The notes under the pieces are model-generated. The model did no database searches. It saw nothing but the letters and a program-made list of their open reading frames with translations, and was not told the origin of the DNA. A stretch of DNA of 18,963 nucleotides, from contig JAPTWR010000125.1 in NCBI GenBank assembly GCA_028065135.1, forward strand, positions 1 to 18,963, read 5' to 3'. Of the stretch, positions 5,867 to 15,001 are shown piece after piece. Every line of letters begins with the position of its first letter. The stretch's first letter is position 1. The DNA is from Acidithiobacillus sp. Lineage in GTDB: Bacteria; Pseudomonadota; Gammaproteobacteria; Acidithiobacillales; Acidithiobacillaceae. Made by a program: the position numbers and the translations under genes.

Positions 5867-7657
5867 ATGCGGACACACTATTGTAACGGCATTCACGAAG
5901 GCTTGATTGGCCAAACGGTCACTCTCTGCGGCTGGGCGCAGCGGCGGCGCGATCACGGCGGCGTCATCTTTATTGATCTGCGGGACCGCGAAGGCTTGGT
6001 CCAGATCGTCGCCGATCCGGATCAGGTTGACGCCTTCGCGGCCGCCAATGAGTGCCGCAGTGAATTCGTGTTGCAGGTGGAAGGTGTTCTGCGCGCCCGT
6101 CCCGCGGGCACCGAGAATCCCCAGATGCCCAGTGGCAAAGTGGAGTTGGCCGCAGCGCGCATCAGCATTCTCAACCGATCCGAGCCGGTTCCTTTCCCGC
6201 TGGATGAGGAAGACATCGCCGAGAATCTGCGGCTCAAATACCGCTATCTGGACCTGCGCCGCCCGGAAATGCTCAATCGCTTGCGGCTGCGCCATCAGGT
6301 GACCCGTTTTGTGCGCGGCTACCTGGATGCCGCTGGCTTTATCGATGTGGAAACTCCCGTCCTCACCCGCTCCACCCCCGAAGGCGCTCGTGACTATCTG
6401 GTGCCCTCGCGCACCCAGCCGGGACACTTTTTTGCGCTGCCCCAGAGTCCGCAACTCTTCAAGCAGCTTCTGATGGTGGCGGGACTGGACCGCTATTACC
6501 AGATCACCAAGTGCTTCCGCGACGAAGACTTGCGGGCCGATCGTCAGCCGGAGTTCACCCAGATCGATATCGAGGCCTCCTTTGTCGATGAAGCGGCCGT
6601 TATGGGGATTGCCGAACCCATGATGCGCGGGCTTTTCGCCGAGGTGCTGGGGGTACGGCTCCCCGACCCCTTCCCGCGCATGACCTACGCAGACTCCATG
6701 CACCGTTTCGGTGTGGACCGCCCCGATCTGCGCAATCCGCTGGAACTCACCGAACTCACCGACCTCATGCGCGCCGTGGACTTCAAAGTGTTCCGGGAAG
6801 CCGCCGAACGTCCGCATGGGCGGGTGGCCTGCCTGCGGGTACCCGGTGGCGCCCAGATCAGCCGCGCGCAGATCGATGCCTACACCCAGTTCACCGCGAT
6901 CTACGGTGCCAAGGGTCTGGCCTGGATCAAGGTGAATGCCCTGGATCAGGGTAACGAAGGTCTGCAATCCCCCATCGTCAAGTTCCTGCCGGAAAATGTC
7001 TTGCGGGAAATCCTCCGGCGCTGCGGCGCGACGGCGGGCGACATCCTCTTTTTCGGTGCCGATACGGCCAAAATCGTCAACGAAGCCCTCGGCAATCTGC
7101 GCAACCGTCTGGCCGCTGATCTGGGCTTGCTGGCAGGCGAATGGTGTCCGGTCTGGATCACCGACTTCCCCATGTTCGACTATGACGACAAGGAAGACCG
7201 CTGGACTTCCACGCACCATCCTTTTACCGCGCCGCAGACGGAACACCTGGAAACCCTCAGCCAGGATCCCGGCAACGCCCTGGCGCGGGCTTACGATCTG
7301 GTGCTCAACGGCAATGAGGTGGGCGGCGGCAGTATCCGCATCCATCAAGAGACGGTGCAGGAAAAGGTTTTTGCCGCCCTCGGCATTGGTGCGAAAGAGG
7401 CGCGGGATAAATTCGGCTTCCTCCTCGACGCCCTGCATTATGGCGCGCCGCCCCATGGGGGCCTGGCTTTCGGACTGGACCGGCTGGTCATGCTCCTGTG
7501 TGGTGCCGAGACTATCCGTGATGTGATCGCCTTCCCCAAGACGCAAAAGGCCGGTTGCCTGCTCACCGAAGCCCCTGGCACCGTGGCCGACAAGCAGCTT
7601 CAGGAGTTGGGCATCCGCCTGCGTCCCGGAGTCGGCGCCGACGTACAAAACCCCTGA
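5867..7657 (+). CDS. aspS: Aspartyl-tRNA synthetase, probably non-discriminating (AspRS / Asp-tRNA(Asn/Asp) ligase)
   Basis: Class II synthetase that charges tRNA-Asp with aspartate in the cytoplasm, 596 residues as in bacterial AspRS. The start is ATG 5867 with GGGA six bases upstream, giving MRTHYCN, which aligns with the E. coli N-terminus. It has an N-terminal OB-fold anticodon domain (about 1-110), motif 2 [14 protein letters not shown] at about 217-230, a bacterial GAD insertion, and motif 3 GLAFGLDR at 532-539. In an ungapped alignment recalled against E. coli AspRS, residue 30 is His (Leu in E. coli) and residue 81 is Gly (Lys in E. coli). The same pair (H31, G82) is linked to relaxed tRNA specificity in Pseudomonas aeruginosa AspRS. 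This enzyme may therefore also make Asp-tRNA-Asn for GatCAB amidation. No GatCAB gene is in the window. Confidence 0.97.
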   Translation: MRTHYCNGIHEGLIGQTVTLCGWAQRRRDHGGVIFIDLRDREGLVQIVADPDQVDAFAAANECRSEFVLQVEGVLRARPAGTENPQMPSGKVELAAARISILNRSEPVPFPLDEEDIAENLRLKYRYLDLRRPEMLNRLRLRHQVTRFVRGYLDAAGFIDVETPVLTRSTPEGARDYLVPSRTQPGHFFALPQSPQLFKQLLMVAGLDRYYQITKCFRDEDLRADRQPEFTQIDIEASFVDEAAVMGIAEPMMRGLFAEVLGVRLPDPFPRMTYADSMHRFGVDRPDLRNPLELTELTDLMRAVDFKVFREAAERPHGRVACLRVPGGAQISRAQIDAYTQFTAIYGAKGLAWIKVNALDQGNEGLQSPIVKFLPENVLREILRRCGATAGDILFFGADTAKIVNEALGNLRNRLAADLGLLAGEWCPVWITDFPMFDYDDKEDRWTSTHHPFTAPQTEHLETLSQDPGNALARAYDLVLNGNEVGGGSIRIHQETVQEKVFAALGIGAKEARDKFGFLLDALHYGAPPHGGLAFGLDRLVMLLCGAETIRDVIAFPKTQKAGCLLTEAPGTVADKQLQELGIRLRPGVGADVQNP

Positions 7658-7669
7658 AATGGACACCGC

Positions 7670-7698
7670 TTGACGGGCAGCAGGCGGCTTCGTAACGT
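7670..7698 (+). promoter_or_regulatory. Weak candidate promoter upstream of nadA
   Basis: TTGACG (7670-7675) is a good -35 element, but the hexamer 17 bases later, TAACGT (7693-7698), matches the -10 consensus at only three positions. It lies in the 86-base gap after aspS. Co-transcription of nadA with aspS is equally possible. Confidence 0.25.
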
Positions 7699-7743
7699 AA
7701 TCGGATATTTTTGCACGCGCGATAGCGCCTGAGAGGGTCGGTT

Positions 7744-8841
7744 ATGGGTGTGGAAACGGTGATGATTCAGGGACTCCGACGCAGCGATGGGTTGGAACTC
7801 GATGCACGGATTCAGCGGGCCAAGGCCGCGCTGGGCAAGCGTGCGGTCATCCTCGGTCACCATTATCAGCGCGAGGAAGTCTACCGTCATGCCGACTTTC
7901 ATGGCGACTCCCTGCAACTCTCCCGTGCCGCCGCCGAGCAGGAGGCCGAGTTCATCGTCTTCTGCGGCGTTCACTTCATGGCGGAAGTGGCCGACATTCT
8001 CAGCCGCCCGGAACAGGCGAGCATCCTGCCCGACCTCAATGCCGGTTGTTCCATGGCCGACATGGCCGATATGCCGCAGGTGCAGCGTGCCTGGGAAGAG
8101 CTGGCGACGGTGATCGATGTGGAGCGGGAAATCACCCCCGTCACCTACGTGAACTCTTCGGCTGCGCTCAAGGCCTTTTGCGGCGTCCACGGCGGCACGG
8201 TCTGCACCTCCTCCAATGCCCGCAAAGTGCTCGACTGGTCTTTCCAGCAACGTCCCAAGGCCCTGTTCTTCCCCGATCAGCATCTGGGACGCTGGACCGG
8301 ACATCAATTGGGCATTCCGCTGCGCGACATGCCGGTCTGGGACCCCAGCCAACCCCTCGGCGGCCTCACGCCCGAGGAAATCCGCCGTGCCAAAGTTCTG
8401 CTCTGGAAAGGGCACTGCGCCGTCCACCAGATGTTTCAGCCGGCCCATATCGAACGCTGGCGGCACGAACACCCGCAGGGGCAGGTGATCGCCCATCCGG
8501 AAGCGTCTTTTGAAGTCTGCCAGCGGTCCGACGCCGTCGGCTCCACGGACTTCATCCTGCGCACGGTCAAGGCTTCGCCACCCGGCAGTGAATGGCTGGT
8601 GGGCACTGAAATCAATCTGGTCACCCGCCTCGCCAATGAGGTGCGCGCGGAGGGCAAGACGGTGGAGTTCATGTCGCCCATGGTCTGCATGTGTTCCACC
8701 ATGTTCCGCATTGATCCGGAGCAACTGGCGCGCTCGCTGGAAAGTCTCCTTGCGGGCCAGGTCGTCAACCGGATTCAGGTAGACCCCGAGACCGCCGCCC
8801 AAGCCCGCGTGGCACTCAAACGCATGCTCGCCGTTTCCTGA
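7744..8841 (+). CDS. nadA: Quinolinate synthase A
   Basis: Condenses iminoaspartate with dihydroxyacetone phosphate to give quinolinate, the second step of de novo NAD synthesis; it carries an oxygen-sensitive [4Fe-4S] cluster. 365 residues, slightly longer than E. coli NadA (347). Family landmarks are ILGHHYQ near residue 37, the cluster-ligand regions LNAGCSMAD (C102), KGHCAVHQ (C225) and VCMCSTM (C315/C317), the segment VTYVNSSAALKA, and HPEASFEV. All three cluster Cys regions are present, so it should be active. GAGAGG lies about seven bases before the ATG. nadB and nadC are not in the window. It follows aspS and ends eight bases before the acyltransferase gene, with which it is probably co-transcribed. 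Confidence 0.97.
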   Translation: MGVETVMIQGLRRSDGLELDARIQRAKAALGKRAVILGHHYQREEVYRHADFHGDSLQLSRAAAEQEAEFIVFCGVHFMAEVADILSRPEQASILPDLNAGCSMADMADMPQVQRAWEELATVIDVEREITPVTYVNSSAALKAFCGVHGGTVCTSSNARKVLDWSFQQRPKALFFPDQHLGRWTGHQLGIPLRDMPVWDPSQPLGGLTPEEIRRAKVLLWKGHCAVHQMFQPAHIERWRHEHPQGQVIAHPEASFEVCQRSDAVGSTDFILRTVKASPPGSEWLVGTEINLVTRLANEVRAEGKTVEFMSPMVCMCSTMFRIDPEQLARSLESLLAGQVVNRIQVDPETAAQARVALKRMLAVS

Positions 8842-8849
8842 CGGACAGC

Positions 8850-9461
8850 ATGGGGCTATCGTCTGCGGCGGCCGATCAGGCAACGGAATGGTCCTTTACC
8901 CAGCGCGGCCTGCATGCCCTGCTTTACGGCTATACCCGCTTTTATCAAGGAGGCCGCTGGGAGCTCAGCAGCATTCCCGCAACCGGGCCGGCCATCCTCG
9001 CCTGCAACCACGTCTCCGTGCTCGATCCTTTGTTCCTGGTAGCCAGCAACAGCCGGATGATTTCCTTTCTGGTCGCGCAGGAATATTACGACAAGGCCTG
9101 GATGCGCCGCCTGCTGGAGCAGACCTACAGCATCCCCGTACGTCGCGACCGCCGTGACGTGGGTGCCCTCCTCCAGGCGCGCCGGTTATTGGAAGACGGA
9201 CGGGTGCTGGGCATATTTCCCGAAGGCGGGATCAACCGCCGTCAGACCCAGAAAGGTCTGGCCTGGCTGGTGCGGGAAAGCGCCGCGCCAGTGGTGCCCG
9301 CCCATATCAGTGGCGCACGGCAAGGCCGCTCTGACCTCGCCACCTGGCTGCACCGGCAGCGGCCCTTGCTGCGTTATGGCGTGCCCCTGCATTTTCACCG
9401 TGACGCCGATGCCGCCGAAGTGCTCGGCGCCACCATGAGCGCCATCGCCACCCTCGCATGA
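8850..9461 (+). CDS. plsC: PlsC-like 1-acyl-sn-glycerol-3-phosphate acyltransferase
   Basis: Membrane-associated acyltransferase of the PlsC/LPLAT superfamily, which usually adds the second acyl chain to lysophosphatidic acid to make phosphatidic acid. The 203-residue product has the catalytic NHxxxxD box (NHVSVLD, H54 and D59) and the substrate-binding FPEGG motif at 123-127, in the position of the usual FPEGTR. The N-terminus has no clear membrane anchor beyond a modest hydrophobic stretch. The ribosome site is weak (GGACAGC just before the ATG), and the gene begins eight bases after the nadA stop, suggesting coupling. The family is sure; whether this is the main phosphatidate-forming enzyme or one acting on another lysolipid or an ornithine-type lipid cannot be read from sequence. 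Confidence 0.88.
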   Translation: MGLSSAAADQATEWSFTQRGLHALLYGYTRFYQGGRWELSSIPATGPAILACNHVSVLDPLFLVASNSRMISFLVAQEYYDKAWMRRLLEQTYSIPVRRDRRDVGALLQARRLLEDGRVLGIFPEGGINRRQTQKGLAWLVRESAAPVVPAHISGARQGRSDLATWLHRQRPLLRYGVPLHFHRDADAAEVLGATMSAIATLA

Positions 9462-9535
9462 CGGCATCCCCGCCTTTGCGGTACCATGGGCGATATTTTG
9501 GCAGGATAATCCAGTGATAGAACAGGGAGTCGGTC

Positions 9536-10288
9536 ATGTCCGGGCATAGCAAGTGGTCCACCATCAAATTCAAGAAGGCGCTGAAGGACGCCAAGCGCGG
9601 CAAGATTTTCACCCGCCTCATCCGCGAAATCACGGTGGCGGCGCGGGCGGGCGGCGGTGATCCGGCCAGCAATTCCCGCTTGCGTCTTGCCCTGGACAAG
9701 GCCTACGGGGCCAATATGACCAAAGACACCATCGAGCGGGCGGTCAAGCGCGGCACCGGCGAGCTGGAAGGCGTGGACTACGAAGAAGTCACCTATGAGG
9801 GTTATGGCCCCGGTGGGGTCGCTATCCTGATCGAAACGATGACCGACAACAAGGTGCGTACCGTTGCTGAAGTGCGTCACATATTTTCCAAGCGCGGCGG
9901 CAATATGGGCACCGCAGGCTCGGTGGCTTATCAGTTTAAAAAGCTTGGCCTGATTGTTTTCCCGGCGGATGCTGATGAAGACCGGATTCTGGAAGCGGCA
10001 CTGGAAGCAGGTGCTGAAGATGTGGTCAATGAAGGCGAGCGAATCGCCGTTTATACGGCCCCATCGGATCTTCACAGCGTGGTTCTGGCCCTGGAAGCGG
10101 CGGGGCTCAAGCCGGAAGAAAGCGAAATGACGATGATCCCGGAGAATACGATCGAGGTCAGCGGTGAGGAGGCGGAGAAACTGCTGCGGCTCATCGACTT
10201 CCTCGAAGAAAATGATGACGTGCAGAACGTCTATGCCAACTACGAGATCAGTGACGAGGAAATGGCTCGTCTGGAAGCGGCACCCTGA
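9536..10288 (+). CDS. yebC: YebC/PmpR family protein (TACO1-like)
   Basis: 250-residue YebC family protein, the usual length. Members have been described as DNA-binding regulators (PmpR), and more recently as ribosome-associated factors that help translate difficult stretches such as polyproline; the role here is not shown by sequence. The N-terminus [14 protein letters not shown] followed by [13 protein letters not shown] is the family signature, and the middle contains [11 protein letters not shown] and [12 protein letters not shown]. The acidic C-terminal domain ends with [22 protein letters not shown] ribosome site lies eight bases before the ATG. It precedes ruvC by 34 bases on the same strand, the conserved yebC-ruvC-ruvA-ruvB arrangement, so it is probably the first gene of that unit. 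Confidence 0.96.
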   Translation: MSGHSKWSTIKFKKALKDAKRGKIFTRLIREITVAARAGGGDPASNSRLRLALDKAYGANMTKDTIERAVKRGTGELEGVDYEEVTYEGYGPGGVAILIETMTDNKVRTVAEVRHIFSKRGGNMGTAGSVAYQFKKLGLIVFPADADEDRILEAALEAGAEDVVNEGERIAVYTAPSDLHSVVLALEAAGLKPEESEMTMIPENTIEVSGEEAEKLLRLIDFLEENDDVQNVYANYEISDEEMARLEAAP

Positions 10289-10322
10289 ACCCGCGACGGC
10301 GCTTTTGGCGGAGTCTGCGGCC

Positions 10323-10868
10323 ATGCTGAATGTCGGGGCGTCGCCTGCATCCCTGCCCAGGGCGGCGGTGCGGATCATCGGTATTGATCCCGGTTCTTTG
10401 CGCACCGGTTACGGCATTATTGAGTCCGACGCGTCTGGCCAGCTCCGGCATGTCGCCCATGGTTGTTTGAATGTGTCCGGGCAGCCCTTTCTGGAACGCA
10501 TCGGCGCCATCTACCGCGGACTGAAGCAGGTCATCGGCGACACGCAACCGAATGTGGCGGCCATCGAGCAGGTGTTCATGGCGCGCAATGCCGACTCGGC
10601 CCTCAAACTGGGGCAGGCGCGCGGGGCGGCGCTGGTCGCTTTGCTCGAAGCCGGGTTGCCCGTACATGAATACACGGCGCTGCAGATCAAAAAAGCCGCC
10701 GTCGGAGGTGGTCATGCGGCCAAGGAGCAGGTGCAGAGTATGGTCCGCTGGCTCCTCAAGCTGAACGAAAACCCACAGGCCGATGCTGCCGATGCCCTGG
10801 CTTGTGCCATTTGTCATGCCCACCATGCCAGCACCCGGCAACGCTGGCAGTTGGCTGTCAGTCGCTGA
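10323..10868 (+). CDS. ruvC: Holliday junction resolvase RuvC
   Basis: Homodimeric endonuclease that resolves Holliday junctions made during recombination, acting with RuvAB. 181 residues. All four catalytic acids are visible with correct spacing: D22 in GIDPGS, E82 in AIEQVF, and D154 and D157 in PQADAADALA; the KLGQARG segment is also present. The ATG at 10323 has GGAG nine bases upstream (10310-10313) and is my choice. An in-frame GTG at 10368 would start directly at RIIGIDPG like most RuvC proteins (166 residues) but has a weaker site. Followed by ruvA after 30 bases. Confidence 0.96.
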   Translation: MLNVGASPASLPRAAVRIIGIDPGSLRTGYGIIESDASGQLRHVAHGCLNVSGQPFLERIGAIYRGLKQVIGDTQPNVAAIEQVFMARNADSALKLGQARGAALVALLEAGLPVHEYTALQIKKAAVGGGHAAKEQVQSMVRWLLKLNENPQADAADALACAICHAHHASTRQRWQLAVSR

Positions 10869-10898
10869 ACCGCATCACGACCGAAGGAACCACCCGTC

Positions 10899-11480
10899 AT
10901 GATCACCTCGCTTACCGGCACCATCTTGCAGCGGCGCCCGCCCTGGCTCTGGCTCGACGTGCAGGGAGTCGGCTATGAACTGGAGATGCCCCTGTCCGGC
11001 TTTTATCAAATGCCCGCCGAGGGTGCAGCGCTGACCGTGCATACCCACCTCACCATTCGCGAGGATGCCCATTTACTCTATGGTTTCATGACGGTAGCGG
11101 AGCGCGACACGTTTCGCCTGCTGATCCGGGTCAACGGCATCGGTGGCAAGGTCGCGCTGGCCTGCCTTTCCGGTCTGTCCGCGGAGCGGCTCAGTCAGGC
11201 CGTGGCCGAGGGCAACACCGCGCAACTCACCGCCATCCCCGGCATCGGCCCGAAAACCGCCGAACGGCTGGTGGTGGAACTGCGTGACAAGATGGGTGGC
11301 ATCGCGCCGGGACCTGTGGGCAGCACCGCTGGCGGCGACCCCCGTCAGGAAGCCATTGCGGCACTGCTGACTTTAGGTTATAAGCCTGCGCAGGCGAGCC
11401 AGGCCATAGCCGGTCTGGCGGAAGGCCTGGGTTTGGAAGACCTTATCCGTCAGTCGCTGCAAAATTTGTCACGTCATTGA
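10899..11480 (+). CDS. ruvA: Holliday junction branch migration protein RuvA
   Basis: Tetrameric junction-binding subunit that holds the four-way DNA and loads RuvB. 193 residues with the three RuvA domains: an OB fold at about 1-63 starting MITSLTGTIL, two helix-hairpin-helix motifs (LIRVNGIGGKVALA and LTAIPGIGPKTAERL) at about 74-130, and the RuvB-contacting domain III at about 146-193 (EAIAALLTLGYKPAQA) after a Gly/Pro linker. AAGGA precedes the ATG by about ten bases. Lies between ruvC and ruvB, with 39 bases to ruvB. Confidence 0.97.
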   Translation: MITSLTGTILQRRPPWLWLDVQGVGYELEMPLSGFYQMPAEGAALTVHTHLTIREDAHLLYGFMTVAERDTFRLLIRVNGIGGKVALACLSGLSAERLSQAVAEGNTAQLTAIPGIGPKTAERLVVELRDKMGGIAPGPVGSTAGGDPRQEAIAALLTLGYKPAQASQAIAGLAEGLGLEDLIRQSLQNLSRH

Positions 11481-11519
11481 TTTTTTGGAACCCACCAGTG
11501 CGCCAATGGTCAGACCAAA

Positions 11520-12534
<1,015 letters not shown>

Positions 12535-12545
<11 letters not shown>

Positions 12546-12957
12546 CGATCCCGTCAGCACTTTCCACGTTCGCGTTTATTATGAAGATACGGATCATGGC
12601 GGGGTGGTGTACCATGCCAACTACTTACGCTTCATGGAGCGCGCCCGCACCGAAATGCTGCGCGAACGGGGTTATGAACTGGATGTACTGGAGCAGGATG
12701 CAGGGATCATTTTTGCGGTGCGCCGCGTCCGCCTGGACTTCCGCGCTCCGGCCCGTTTCAATGACCTGCTCCGGCTGGAAACCAAAGTCGTGAGCAAAAG
12801 CCCCGTGCGCATGGGTTTTTATCAAGTCGCCTCGGTTGGGGACAGGATACTCTGTAGCGGAGAAGTGGAGGTGGTCTGCCTCGATGCCGCCGGTTTTCGT
12901 CCCCACGTTATTCCTGCGGTATTATTGCAGGCCATCCCTCTTTCTGTTCAGCCGTGA
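12535..12957 (+). CDS. ybgC: Tol-Pal associated acyl-CoA thioesterase YbgC
   Basis: Hot-dog fold thioesterase that hydrolyses acyl-CoA in the cytoplasm and is nearly always the first gene of tol-pal clusters; its link to Tol-Pal function is not well understood. 140 residues with the family signature [16 protein letters not shown] at 15-30, including the catalytic Asp and the GVVYH element, then LRFMERAR. The start ATG lies inside the end of ruvB (11-base overlap) with GGAGG about nine bases upstream, so it is likely co-translated. tolQ begins six bases after its stop. Confidence 0.96.
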
Positions 12958-12963
12958 GATTTT

Positions 12964-13665
12964 ATGGATCCCAATATCGTCGCCGATACCACCCAATCCC
13001 TCTCCATGACCCATCTGGTGACGCATGCCAGCGGCGTCGTACAGGTTATTCTCATCATCTTGCTCATCGCGTCCGTTGCCTCCTGGACGATCATCTTCCA
13101 GAAGTTTGCCGTCTTTAGCAGCGCGCACAAGGCCCTGGCACGCTTCGAGAAGCGCTTCTGGAGCGGTGGGGAGATGAGCCAGATCTATCAGCATGTTTCC
13201 GGAAGCAGCAACCTGGAGACGGGCGCGGGCAGCATTTTCTGCGCCGGTTATGAAGAATTCCAGCGCCAGCGCAATAAAATCCGTCCCAGTGACGCCCTGG
13301 ATGCCGCGCGGCGCGCCATGCGGGTTGCCCAGATGCGCGAAGTGGGACGCCTGGAAAATAATCTGGCCTTCCTCGCCTCCGTATCCTCCGTCAGTCCCTT
13401 TATCGGCCTTCTCGGCACCGTCTGGGGCATCATGACGGCTTTCATGGCCATTGGCGTTGCGGGGCAGGCCACTCTGGCGACGGTGGCGCCCCCCGTCGCC
13501 GAAGCCCTTATCGCCACCGCGGCAGGCCTGTTCGCCGCCATTCCGGCAACCGCGGCGTATAACCGCTATGTCCATCAACTGGACAAGCTGGATGCGCAGT
13601 ACGAGGTTTTCATGGACGAATTCACCAACATCCTGCATCGGCAGGTGCCTGAGACGCAGCCATGA
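12964..13665 (+). CDS. tolQ: Tol-Pal motor subunit TolQ
   Basis: Inner-membrane proton-channel subunit of the Tol motor, homologous to ExbB and MotA; five TolQ surround a TolR pair. 233 residues with three membrane segments at about 22-44, 138-163 and 174-198 and a cytoplasmic loop between the first two. The conserved core GLLGTVWGIM at 148-157 and the Ala-rich third helix EALIATAAGLFAAIPA are present. The ribosome site is poor, and the ATG is only six bases after the ybgC stop, consistent with coupling. The stop overlaps the tolR start by four bases (ATGA). Confidence 0.97.
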   Translation: MDPNIVADTTQSLSMTHLVTHASGVVQVILIILLIASVASWTIIFQKFAVFSSAHKALARFEKRFWSGGEMSQIYQHVSGSSNLETGAGSIFCAGYEEFQRQRNKIRPSDALDAARRAMRVAQMREVGRLENNLAFLASVSSVSPFIGLLGTVWGIMTAFMAIGVAGQATLATVAPPVAEALIATAAGLFAAIPATAAYNRYVHQLDKLDAQYEVFMDEFTNILHRQVPETQP

Positions 13666-14072
13666 AACGACGGCGCCTTATGGCGGAGATGAACGTCGTC
13701 CCCTACATCGACGTGACCCTCGTGCTGCTGGTGATATTCATGCTTTCCGCGCCGCTGCTGACCCAGGGGGTGAATGTCAACCTGCCCAAGGGCGTGACCA
13801 AGCCGGTATCGGATAAAACACCGCCGGTACTGATTTCGGTGACCAGGCAGGGTGCTATCTCGGTGCAGTACAAGCAGAGTCACAGCACCGTTGCCCTGGA
13901 TGACCTCGCGACGATGGTGCGGCACATTGCCGCCGCCAGCCATGATCAGGTGCAAGTGCTGGTGGGCGGTGATGCGCATGTGGATTACGGCAAGGTCATG
14001 GCGGTCATGGCGCGTTTGCAGGAGGCGGGTATTTCCCATGTCGGCCTGCTGACCCGCCAGGAGGGCCATTGA
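13662..14072 (+). CDS. tolR: Tol-Pal motor subunit TolR
   Basis: ExbD/TolR family protein with one membrane helix and a periplasmic domain that binds peptidoglycan. 136 residues. The membrane segment at about 14-32 (PYIDVTLVLLVIFML) carries the proton-accepting Asp at residue 17, corresponding to D23 of E. coli TolR, and is preceded by the family motif MAEMNVVPY. The periplasmic part ends in the usual amphipathic helix and strand (VMARLQEAGISHVGLLT). It overlaps tolQ by ATGA and tolA by four bases. Confidence 0.96.
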   Translation: MKRRRLMAEMNVVPYIDVTLVLLVIFMLSAPLLTQGVNVNLPKGVTKPVSDKTPPVLISVTRQGAISVQYKQSHSTVALDDLATMVRHIAAASHDQVQVLVGGDAHVDYGKVMAVMARLQEAGISHVGLLTRQEGH

Positions 14073-15001
14073 AAGAACGCAAATCGTTCTGGCCGCTGGC
14101 ACTGGCCATCGCGCTCAATAGCGCGATACTGGCGGCCTTGTTCTGGAGTTTTCATATGGAGGTGCCGAGTGCCGGAGACACCCCGATGCAGGCGCAACTG
14201 AGCAGCGGCATGCCACCGGTTGCGGCACCGGCGCCGCAACCGAAGCCCGCGCCGGTACCACCGCCCGCACCAAAACCGGTGCCGGTGCCAAAACCCAAGC
14301 CATCCACTCCACCGCCACCCAGCGCCGCGCAGAAGGCCGCAGAAAAAGCGGCGCAAGAAAAGGCCGCGGAGCAGAAGACCGCGCAGATCACCGCCGAAAA
14401 ACAGGCCGCCGAGAAGCGGGCCGAGGAACTGGCGGCGCGCGCAGCGCATGAGAAAGCTGCGCAACGGGCGGCCGCCAAAGCCGCCGCGCAGAAAGCGGCG
14501 GCAGAAAAGGCCGCCGCCGAAAAACAGGCGGCGCAAAAAGCGGCTGCCGCACAACGCGCTGCGGCGCTGAAGCAGCAACTCGCCAAGCAACAGGCCAAGG
14601 CCGCAGAGGCGGCGCGGGCCAAGGCACTGCAGCAACGGATGGAAGCCAGGGCCAAACTGCAGGCCGAGGCCAACATGGCGGCGGCGCTGGCTAAGCAGGC
14701 GGCGGAAAATCAGCGATTGTCCGCTATTTTCGGTAGCGAAATTGCAGAACGCGTGAAGAGACATTGGCAGCCCGTTTTTGCGCCAAACCTTCATTGTCAG
14801 GTAAGAATTAAGCTTTCACCGCAAGGGCAGCTGGAAGGCGACCCGGCAATTACCCAGTCCAGTGGAAATGCGCAATTTGATTCAGCGGTGATTGCTGCGA
14901 TTGAAGCGGCGGCACCGTTTCCACCACCCATTGGGTTGTCTTACTCGGAATTTAAAGTTGTGAATATCGTCTTCAGCGCTAAGGAGCTCAGCAATGGCTA
15001 A
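14069..15001 (+). CDS. tolA: Tol-Pal energy transducer TolA
   Basis: Inner-membrane anchored rod that reaches across the periplasm to TolB and Pal and passes on motor energy. 310 residues: membrane helix at about 8-28, a Pro/Lys-rich stretch at 49-84 with alternating PKP and PVP units like TonB, a long Ala/Lys/Gln/Glu helix at about 85-210, and the globular C-terminal domain at 218-310 (SEIAERVKRHW, then a final strand KVVNIVFSA). The start is TTG at 14069, overlapping the tolR stop (TTGA), with AGGAGG at 14059-14064; no better in-frame ATG exists before the membrane helix. The E. coli domain II lacks such a marked Pro-rich linker. Domain III has a single Cys (242) instead of the disulfide pair of E. 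coli. The tolB start overlaps the end by eight bases. Confidence 0.94.
   Translation: MKERKSFWPLALAIALNSAILAALFWSFHMEVPSAGDTPMQAQLSSGMPPVAAPAPQPKPAPVPPPAPKPVPVPKPKPSTPPPPSAAQKAAEKAAQEKAAEQKTAQITAEKQAAEKRAEELAARAAHEKAAQRAAAKAAAQKAAAEKAAAEKQAAQKAAAAQRAAALKQQLAKQQAKAAEAARAKALQQRMEARAKLQAEANMAAALAKQAAENQRLSAIFGSEIAERVKRHWQPVFAPNLHCQVRIKLSPQGQLEGDPAITQSSGNAQFDSAVIAAIEAAAPFPPPIGLSYSEFKVVNIVFSAKELSNG

Noticed and set aside
5777..7666. A 629-codon open frame on the minus strand opposite aspS
   Set aside because: It mirrors aspS, an unmistakable full-length AspRS. Long antisense frames are expected in GC-rich genes with biased third positions, and the translation shows no recognisable domain.
7600..8883. 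A 427-codon open frame on the minus strand opposite nadA
   Set aside because: Shadow of nadA, which has all its cluster ligands; the antisense translation is compositionally odd and matches no family I know.
9462..9535. GATAAT at 9505-9510 as a yebC promoter
   Set aside because: No -35 element lies at an acceptable distance; the nearest TTGCGG is 23 bases away.
9395..10405. A 336-codon minus-strand frame across yebC
   Set aside because: Opposite a full, highly conserved YebC protein; no ribosome site or domain supports it.
14330..14700. Direct-repeat-like GCC/GCG/AAA-rich DNA that could be taken for a repeat array
   Set aside because: The repetition follows the reading frame of TolA's Ala/Lys helix and has no constant spacing or unit, so it is not a CRISPR or satellite array.
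13985..14794. Minus-strand frames rich in Arg/Gly/Leu or Ala/Cys/Ser opposite tolA
   Set aside because: They are the complement of the repetitive Ala/Lys codons of TolA domain II, so the low-complexity protein is an artefact of composition.
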